A program made the position numbers and the translations under genes. A stretch of 7,157 nt of DNA from Actinomycetes bacterium (lineage in GTDB: Bacteria > Actinomycetota > Actinomycetes > Actinomycetales > Microbacteriaceae). The notes beneath the pieces are model-generated. The model made no database searches. It had not been told where the DNA came from and saw nothing but the letters and a program-made list of their open reading frames with translations. Below, piece by piece: positions 1 to 7,157 of the stretch (position 1 is its first letter; each line of letters begins with the position of its first letter). The DNA lies in NCBI GenBank assembly GCA_023421635.1, contig JAEZSU010000038.1, forward strand, positions 1 to 7,157, written 5' to 3'.

Positions 1-50
1 CCCTCGCGCAGGCGCCGCCCGGCACCCGCCTGCGCTTCCGGCCCGCCTGA
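1..50 (+). CDS. 3' end of an upstream gene, possibly a biotin-dependent carboxyltransferase / 5-oxoprolinase subunit C-like protein (partial)
   Basis: Only the last 15 codons and the TGA stop (48-50) are inside the window, read in the frame starting at position 3. They give L-A-Q-A-P-P-G-T-R-L-R-F-R-P-A. This resembles the C-terminus of the PxpC/KipA-like family (cyclophilin-like fold; subunit of the ATP-dependent 5-oxoprolinase PxpABC), whose members often end in a pattern like A-Q-x-R-P-G-[DT]-x-[VL]-R-F. The family call is from memory of that tail and rests on very few residues, so it is tentative. That a coding region ends here is more likely than the exact identity. It is on the same strand as rpoB but 302 nt away, with a promoter between, so it is probably a separate transcription unit. 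No ribosomal protein gene (rplJ/rplL) lies directly before rpoB. Confidence 0.42.
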   Translation, partial: LAQAPPGTRLRFRPA

Positions 51-54
51 ACCG

Positions 55-117
55 GGGCGCGATCGCCCGGCCGCGACGAGCCGCGTGCCGCGGAACGACG
101 GGCATTCCGGGCCCCGG
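55..117 (+). terminator. Cluster of short GC-rich hairpins after the upstream gene; possible terminator without a T tract
   Basis: Four short inverted repeats follow the upstream stop codon. GGGCG/CGCCC pairs 55-59 with 64-68 around a 4-nt loop. CCGCG/CGCGG pairs 81-85 with 89-93 around TGC. CGGAA/TTCCG pairs 91-95 with 105-109, overlapping the previous stem and so an alternative to it. CCGG/CCGG pairs 107-110 with 114-117. The first stem begins only 5 nt after the TGA. None is followed by a run of T, so this is not a classical intrinsic terminator. Actinobacterial terminators with weak or absent U tails have been proposed, and stems this short also arise often by chance in GC-rich DNA. Confidence 0.3.
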
Positions 118-120
118 CGC

Positions 121-133
121 GCGGTTATACCGC
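121..133. repeat. Perfect 5-bp inverted repeat with 3-nt spacer over the leftward -10 candidate
   Basis: GCGGT (121-125) and ACCGC (129-133) are perfect reverse complements separated by TAT. The element is the same size as the hairpin at 81-93 (5-bp stem, 3-nt spacer), and the two start exactly 40 bp apart. It sits about 28 bp upstream of the -35 box of the rpoB promoter, and it encloses the TATAAC box of the leftward promoter candidate. It could be a small operator or part of a terminator, or it could be coincidental. Confidence 0.35.
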
Positions 134-152
134 AGCATCCGGACCTCGTCAA
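124..152 (-). promoter_or_regulatory. Candidate leftward (divergent) sigma70-type promoter
   Basis: Read on the minus strand, TTGACG (152 to 147) and TATAAC (129 to 124) are separated by exactly 17 nt. Each box matches five of six bases of the TTGACA/TATAAT consensus. The weak point is the last base of the -10 box, C instead of the strongly conserved T at -7. Transcription would start near 117 and run antisense into the tail of the upstream gene. The only minus-strand reading frame just downstream starts with ATG at 105-103 and stays open to the window edge. It is arginine-rich and looks like chance, so an antisense RNA is the more natural product if the promoter works. The -35 boxes of this and the rpoB promoter are back to back, 8 bp apart. 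Confidence 0.28.
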
Positions 153-160
153 GAATCGAC

Positions 161-189
161 TGGACACGGCGCGTCGGATCGACTACAGT
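161..189 (+). promoter_or_regulatory. Probable main promoter of rpoBC (-35 TGGACA, 17-nt spacer, -10 TACAGT)
   Basis: TGGACA at 161-166 matches five of six bases of the -35 consensus. TACAGT at 184-189 fits the actinobacterial -10 pattern TANNNT, with T, A and final T all present. The spacer of 17 nt (167-183) is optimal for a SigA/HrdB-type housekeeping sigma factor. The start point should lie about 6-7 nt past the -10 box, near 195-197, giving a leader of about 157 nt before rpoB. This is the best forward-strand match I found between the upstream gene and rpoB, so I assign it to the rpoBC operon. The start site is inferred, not measured. Confidence 0.6.
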
Positions 190-206
190 GAGTAGTTGCG
201 CTCACT
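187..206. repeat. Inverted repeat AGTGAG-N8-CTCACT across the predicted rpoB start point
   Basis: AGTGAG (187-192) and CTCACT (201-206) are perfect reverse complements with an 8-nt spacer. The centre, between 196 and 197, falls almost exactly on the transcription start predicted from the -10 box at 184-189, and the left arm overlaps the last three bases of that box. A protein binding here would block the polymerase, so the position is what one expects of an operator. A transcript starting near 196 would contain only the right arm, so this is not an RNA hairpin of the main transcript. No regulator is suggested by the sequence. Confidence 0.35.
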
Positions 207-352
207 TCCCCCTGCCCTCATATGGTGGTCGGCTTGTGCGTTCGAGTCCCCCGCAGATCGCGGCGTGCGGTACCGGACGTGTGGGAAACAACGAGCACTC
301 CACCTGACGACAAGGACACGAGCCCCGCCCGGGCCCATGGAGGTATTTCCCC
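196..352 (+). promoter_or_regulatory. rpoB 5' leader (about 157 nt, non-coding) with competing short helices
   Basis: This is the untranslated stretch between the predicted start point and rpoB. I see no credible gene in it. Possible RNA helices are CCGC/GCGG (251-254 with 260-263) inside GTCC/GGAC (246-249 with 275-278); GTGGG/CTCCAC-type pairing (281-285 with 299-303, one G-U); and CGTGT/ACACG (278-282 with 316-320), which excludes the previous one. CTCCA (298-302) can also pair with TGGAG (338-342), covering the Shine-Dalgarno. A palindrome GCCCGGGC lies at 327-334, just before the ribosome binding site. No known riboswitch or ribosomal-protein leader is recognised. A structured, regulatory role is inference only. 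Confidence 0.35.
339..344 (+). promoter_or_regulatory. Shine-Dalgarno of rpoB (GGAGGT), decides the TTG start
   Basis: GGAGGT is a near-perfect complement to the 16S rRNA 3' end and lies 8 nt before TTG at 353-355. In the rpoB frame there is an in-frame TGA at 305-307 and no ATG, GTG, TTG or CTG between it and 353, so TTG is the first possible start. The ATG at 337-339 overlaps the Shine-Dalgarno and is out of frame. Confidence 0.88.
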
Positions 353-3300
353 TTGGCTGCTGCGCCCAACGCATCCGATTCCACCACCAAGACTCCCAAG
401 AACGGACGCGCGGCTTCGCGACTTTCGTTCGCCAAGATCTCCGACACGCTGACGGTCCCCGACCTGCTCGCGCTGCAGACCGAGTCGTTCGACTGGCTCG
501 TCGGCAACGAGGCCTGGAAGGCCCGGGTCGCCGAGGCCAAGGCCGCCGGTCGCACCGACGTGCCCGAGATCAGCGGGCTGGAGGAGATCTTCGAGGAGAT
601 CTCCCCGATCGAGGACCTCAGCGAGACGATGCAGCTGAGCTTCACGAACCCGTACCTCGAGCCGGAGAAGTACTCGATCGAGGAGTGCAAGGAGCGCGGC
701 AAGACCTACGCCGCCCCGCTGTACGTCGAGGCCGAGTTCATGAACCACCAGACCGGTGAGATCAAGACGCAGACGGTCTTCATGGGCGACTTCCCGCTCC
801 AGACCGGCAAGGGCACCTTCATCATCAACGGCGCCGAGCGCGTCGTGGTGTCGCAGCTCGTCCGTTCGCCCGGCGTCTACTTCGCCAAGACCCCCGACAA
901 GACCAGCGACAAGGACATCGTCTCGGCACGCATCATCCCGAGCCGCGGCGCCTGGCTGGAGTTCGAGATCGACAAGCGCGACCAGGTGGGCGTGCGCATC
1001 GACCGCAAGCGCAAGCAGTCGGTCACCGTGTTCCTGAAGGCGCTCGGGCTGTCCAGCGAGGACATCCTGAACGAGTTCGCCGGCTTCTCCTCGATCGAGG
1101 AGACCCTGGAGAAGGACACGATCCTCACCAAGGAGGACGCGCTCCGCGACATCTACCGCAAGCTCCGTCCGGGCGAGCAGGTCGCCGCCGAGGCCGCGCG
1201 TGCGCTGCTGGACAACTTCTACTTCTCCCCGAAGCGGTACGACCTGGCGAAGGTGGGTCGTTACAAGATCAACCAGAAGCTGGGCCTGGACAAGCCGCTG
1301 AGCGACTCGGTGCTCACCGTCGACGACATCGTCGCGACGATCAAGTACCTCGTCGCGCTGCACCGCGGCGACCCGTCGTACACCGGCGTGCGCAACGGCC
1401 AGCCGGCGGAGATCCGCATCGATGTCGACGACATCGACAACTTCGGCAACCGCCGCATCCGCGCGGTGGGCGAGCTCATCCAGAACCAGGTCCGCACGGG
1501 TCTGTCCCGGATGGAGCGCGTAGTCCGCGAGCGCATGACCACGCAGGACATCGAGGCGATCACCCCGCAGACTCTGATCAACGTGCGTCCCGACGTGGCC
1601 GCGATCAAGGAGTTCTTCGGCACCTCGCAGCTGTCGCAGTTCATGGACCAGAACAACCCGCTCGCCGGGCTCACCCACAAGCGCCGTCTCTCGGCGCTCG
1701 GCCCGGGTGGTCTGTCGCGTGAGCGCGCAGGCGTCGAGGTCCGTGACGTCCACCCCTCGCACTACGGCCGCATGTGCCCGATCGAGACCCCTGAAGGCCC
1801 GAACATCGGTCTGATCGGCTCGCTCGCGTCGTTCGCGCGCATCAACGCGTTCGGGTTCATCGAGACCCCGTACCGCAAGGTCATCGACGGTCAGGTCACC
1901 ACCCAGATCGACTACCTCACCGCCAGCGAGGAGAACGACTACATCGTCGCGCAGGCCGGTGCCGAGCTCGACAAGGACGGCCGGTTCGTGAACGAGCGCG
2001 TCCTGGCCCGCCGCGGCCAGGGTGGCGAGGTCGACCTCTTCCCGGCCGACGAGATCGGGTACATGGACGTCTCCCCGCGCCAGATGGTTTCGGTCGCGAC
2101 CTCGCTCATCCCGTTCCTCGAGCACGACGACGCGAACCGCGCCCTCATGGGCGCCAACATGCAGCGCCAGGCGGTCCCGCTGGTGCGCAGCGAGTCGCCC
2201 GTGGTCGGCACCGGTATGGAGGGCTACGCCGCGATCGACGCCGGTGACGTGGTCACCGCGCAGAAGTCGGGTGTCGTGCTGGAGGTCTCGGCCGACGTCG
2301 TGACGATCCAGCTCGACGAGGGCGGCACGCAGGACTACTTCCTGCGAAAGTTCGACCGCTCCAACCAGGGCACGTCCTACAACCAGCGCGTCATCGTCTC
2401 GGCGGGCGACCGCATCGAGGCCGGCGAGGTCATCGCCGACGGTCCCGCGACCGAGAACGGCGAGCTCGCGCTCGGCAAGAACCTGCTCGTCGGGTTCATG
2501 ACGTGGGAGGGCTACAACTACGAGGACGCGATCATCCTCAGCCAGGACCTGGTGAAGGACGACACCCTCTCCTCGATCCACATCGAGGAGTACGAGGTCG
2601 ACGCCCGCGACACCAAGCTCGGCAAGGAGGAGATCACCCGTGACCTCCCCAACGTCAGCCCGGACCTGCTGAAGGACCTCGACGAGCGCGGCATCGTCCG
2701 CATCGGCGCCGAGGTGCGCCCCGGCGACATCCTCGTCGGCAAGGTCACCCCGAAGGGTGAGACCGAGCTGTCGGCCGAGGAGCGCCTGCTCCGCGCGATC
2801 TTCAACGAGAAGAGCCGCGAGGTCCGCGACACGTCGCTGAAGGTGCCCCACGGCGAGCAGGGCACGATCATCGCGGTCAAGGAGTTCAACGCGGAGGACG
2901 GCGACGACGAGCTCGGCTCGGGCGTCAACCGTCGCGTCGTGGTGTACATCGCCCAGAAGCGCAAGATCACCGCGGGTGACAAGCTCGCCGGTCGTCACGG
3001 CAACAAGGGCGTCATCGCGAAGATCCTGCCCGTCGAGGACATGCCGTTCCTCGCGGACGGCACGCCGCTGGACGTCGTGCTGAACCCGCTGGGTATCCCC
3101 GGCCGCATGAACTTCGGCCAGGTGCTGGAGACCCACCTCGGGTGGATCGCCAAGCAGGGCTGGAAGGTCGAGGGCGACCCGGAGTGGGCCGCGCACCTGC
3201 CGGCCGAGGCGCGCGAGGCCGCGCCCGGTACGAAGGTCGCCACCCCGCTGTTCGACGGTGCGTACGAGGAGGAGATCGCGGGTCTGCTGGACTCGACGAA

Positions 3301-3856
3301 CCTCACGCGCGACGGCGAGCGTCTCATCGACCGCTCCGGCAAGGCGCAGCTGTTCGACGGCCGCTCCGGTGAGCCGTTCCCGGCACCGATCTCGGTCGGC
3401 TACATGTACATCCTGAAGCTGCACCACCTGGTCGACGACAAGATCCACGCACGCTCCACCGGCCCGTACTCGATGATCACGCAGCAGCCGCTGGGTGGGA
3501 AGGCGCAGTTCGGCGGTCAGCGCTTCGGTGAGATGGAGGTGTGGGCGCTCGAGGCATACGGTGCCGCGTACGCCCTCCAGGAGCTCCTCACGATCAAGTC
3601 CGACGACATCCTCGGCCGCGTCAAGGTGTACGAGGCGATCGTCAAGGGCGAGAACATCCAGGAGCCCGGCATCCCCGAGTCGTTCAAGGTGCTCATGAAG
3701 GAGATGCAGTCGCTCTGCCTGAACGTCGAGGTCCTCTCGGCCGACGGTACGACGGTGAACCTCCGCGACACCGACGACGACGCCTTCCGCGCTGCTGAAG
3801 AGCTCGGCATCAACATCTCCACCCGGTTCGAGTCCTCGTCCATCGACGAGATCTGA
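353..3856 (+). CDS. rpoB: DNA-directed RNA polymerase subunit beta (RpoB)
   Basis: This encodes the second-largest subunit of cytoplasmic RNA polymerase, which with beta-prime forms the active-site cleft that makes RNA from NTPs on a DNA template. It has 1167 residues, close to the 1172 of M. tuberculosis RpoB, and is collinear with it throughout. In order it shows the protrusion and lobe (about 25-410), the rifampicin pocket/fork (423-449: S-Q-L-S-Q-F-M-D-Q), [13 protein letters not shown] (474-486), N-Y-E-D (722-725, E. coli E813/D814), the flap region around G-K-V-T-P-K-G-E-T (796-804), [12 protein letters not shown] with active-site lysines K877 and K885 (E. coli K1065/K1073), and the C-terminal R-F-G-E-M-E-V-W (M1061) and clamp-contacting tail. 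The TTG start follows a strong GGAGGT; M. tuberculosis rpoB also has a TTG start in one annotation. It is transcribed from the promoter at 161-189 and followed after 41 nt by rpoC. No frameshift or missing key residue was seen. Confidence 0.99.
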   Translation: MAAAPNASDSTTKTPKNGRAASRLSFAKISDTLTVPDLLALQTESFDWLVGNEAWKARVAEAKAAGRTDVPEISGLEEIFEEISPIEDLSETMQLSFTNPYLEPEKYSIEECKERGKTYAAPLYVEAEFMNHQTGEIKTQTVFMGDFPLQTGKGTFIINGAERVVVSQLVRSPGVYFAKTPDKTSDKDIVSARIIPSRGAWLEFEIDKRDQVGVRIDRKRKQSVTVFLKALGLSSEDILNEFAGFSSIEETLEKDTILTKEDALRDIYRKLRPGEQVAAEAARALLDNFYFSPKRYDLAKVGRYKINQKLGLDKPLSDSVLTVDDIVATIKYLVALHRGDPSYTGVRNGQPAEIRIDVDDIDNFGNRRIRAVGELIQNQVRTGLSRMERVVRERMTTQDIEAITPQTLINVRPDVAAIKEFFGTSQLSQFMDQNNPLAGLTHKRRLSALGPGGLSRERAGVEVRDVHPSHYGRMCPIETPEGPNIGLIGSLASFARINAFGFIETPYRKVIDGQVTTQIDYLTASEENDYIVAQAGAELDKDGRFVNERVLARRGQGGEVDLFPADEIGYMDVSPRQMVSVATSLIPFLEHDDANRALMGANMQRQAVPLVRSESPVVGTGMEGYAAIDAGDVVTAQKSGVVLEVSADVVTIQLDEGGTQDYFLRKFDRSNQGTSYNQRVIVSAGDRIEAGEVIADGPATENGELALGKNLLVGFMTWEGYNYEDAIILSQDLVKDDTLSSIHIEEYEVDARDTKLGKEEITRDLPNVSPDLLKDLDERGIVRIGAEVRPGDILVGKVTPKGETELSAEERLLRAIFNEKSREVRDTSLKVPHGEQGTIIAVKEFNAEDGDDELGSGVNRRVVVYIAQKRKITAGDKLAGRHGNKGVIAKILPVEDMPFLADGTPLDVVLNPLGIPGRMNFGQVLETHLGWIAKQGWKVEGDPEWAAHLPAEAREAAPGTKVATPLFDGAYEEEIAGLLDSTNLTRDGERLIDRSGKAQLFDGRSGEPFPAPISVGYMYILKLHHLVDDKIHARSTGPYSMITQQPLGGKAQFGGQRFGEMEVWALEAYGAAYALQELLTIKSDDILGRVKVYEAIVKGENIQEPGIPESFKVLMKEMQSLCLNVEVLSADGTTVNLRDTDDDAFRAAEELGINISTRFESSSIDEI
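1619..1699 (+). other. rpoB: Rifampicin-resistance-determining region of rpoB
   Basis: These 27 codons (RpoB 423-449) align without gaps to E. coli residues 507-533, an offset of 84. The main resistance positions carry the susceptible residues: Q429 (Q513), D432 (D516), H442 (H526), R445 (R529) and S447 (S531). Outside the block, I488 corresponds to E. coli I572 and is also wild type. Residue 438 is alanine (codon GCC at 1664-1666), where E. coli and M. tuberculosis have serine 522. On this sequence alone the polymerase would be expected to be rifampicin-sensitive, with some doubt from A438. Confidence 0.93.
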
Positions 3857-3887
3857 ACCCGGTCAGGCAACGAACGAATTCCTACAC

Positions 3888-3892
3888 AGGAG
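3888..3892 (+). promoter_or_regulatory. Shine-Dalgarno of rpoC (AGGAG) in the rpoB-rpoC gap
   Basis: AGGAG lies 5 nt before the GTG start at 3898-3900. It sits in the 41-nt gap (3857-3897), which contains no visible terminator or promoter, supporting co-transcription of rpoC with rpoB. Confidence 0.85.
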
Positions 3893-3897
3893 AATCA

Positions 3898-7157
<3,260 letters not shown>

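Noticed and set aside
1..105. Minus-strand frame from ATG at 105-103, open to the window edge
   Set aside because: The product is Arg/Ala/Gly-rich, with no clear Shine-Dalgarno, and the plus-strand tail ending at 48-50 looks like real protein. It cannot be excluded because the frame is cut by the edge.
196..226. Possible second rpoB promoter, TTGCGC (196-201) and TATGGT (221-226)
   Set aside because: The spacer would be 19 nt and the -35 match is poor beyond TTG. The promoter at 161-189 is clearly better.
241..247. TTCGAGT, like a tRNA T-loop
   Set aside because: The flanking five bases on each side do not pair, and no acceptor, D or anticodon arm fits around it.
196..759. Plus-strand open frame of 187 codons overlapping the start of rpoB, with an internal ATG at 337
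   Set aside because: Past position 353 it is an out-of-frame read of rpoB, rich in Arg and Ala. The ATG lies on the rpoB Shine-Dalgarno and has no ribosome binding site of its own.
218..3448. Minus-strand open frame of 1076 codons opposite rpoB
   Set aside because: It is in codon register with rpoB and exists because rpoB lacks TTA, CTA and TCA codons. Its product is a low-complexity mix of Leu, Val, Asp, Arg and Glu with no recognisable domain.
3857..3897. Possible terminator or separate rpoC promoter in the gap between the genes
   Set aside because: No inverted repeat followed by T residues and no spaced -35/-10 pair is visible in 41 nt. Only the ribosome binding site is supported.

Overview
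The window is the rpoB-rpoC locus of a high-G+C actinobacterium. It holds a complete gene for the beta subunit of RNA polymerase and about 84% of the gene for beta-prime, which runs off the right edge. Both proteins read as typical Actinobacteria: close collinear matches, from memory, to the Mycobacterium tuberculosis subunits, and the actinobacterial helical insertion near the N-terminus of beta-prime. The fine sequence (RpoC starting [14 protein letters not shown], and the long stretch around the catalytic aspartates) looks most like Microbacteriaceae such as Microbacterium or Leifsonia. That family call is recognition from memory, not a search.

Layout: positions 1-50 hold the last 15 codons of an upstream gene on the same strand, possibly a biotin-dependent carboxyltransferase (PxpC/KipA-like). 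Positions 51-352 are non-coding and carry the regulatory content: a cluster of short GC-rich hairpins (55-133), a weaker leftward promoter candidate (124-152), a good rightward promoter (161-189) with an inverted repeat over its start point, and a leader of about 157 nt ending in a strong Shine-Dalgarno. rpoB (353-3856) starts with TTG. A 41-nt gap without a visible terminator, holding an AGGAG ribosome binding site, leads into rpoC (3898 onward, GTG start).

The two genes form a co-transcribed unit. Their products make up the two halves of the polymerase catalytic core: beta supplies the rifampicin pocket, the lysines near the active site and the fork; beta-prime supplies the Mg-binding NADFDGD loop, the bridge helix, the trigger loop, two zinc sites and the sigma-binding clamp helices. 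All key residues checked are intact.

I see no mobile element, CRISPR array, RNA gene or new protein system. The coding part is ordinary housekeeping DNA. The observations worth checking lie in the 302-bp upstream region and in one residue of the rifampicin pocket.
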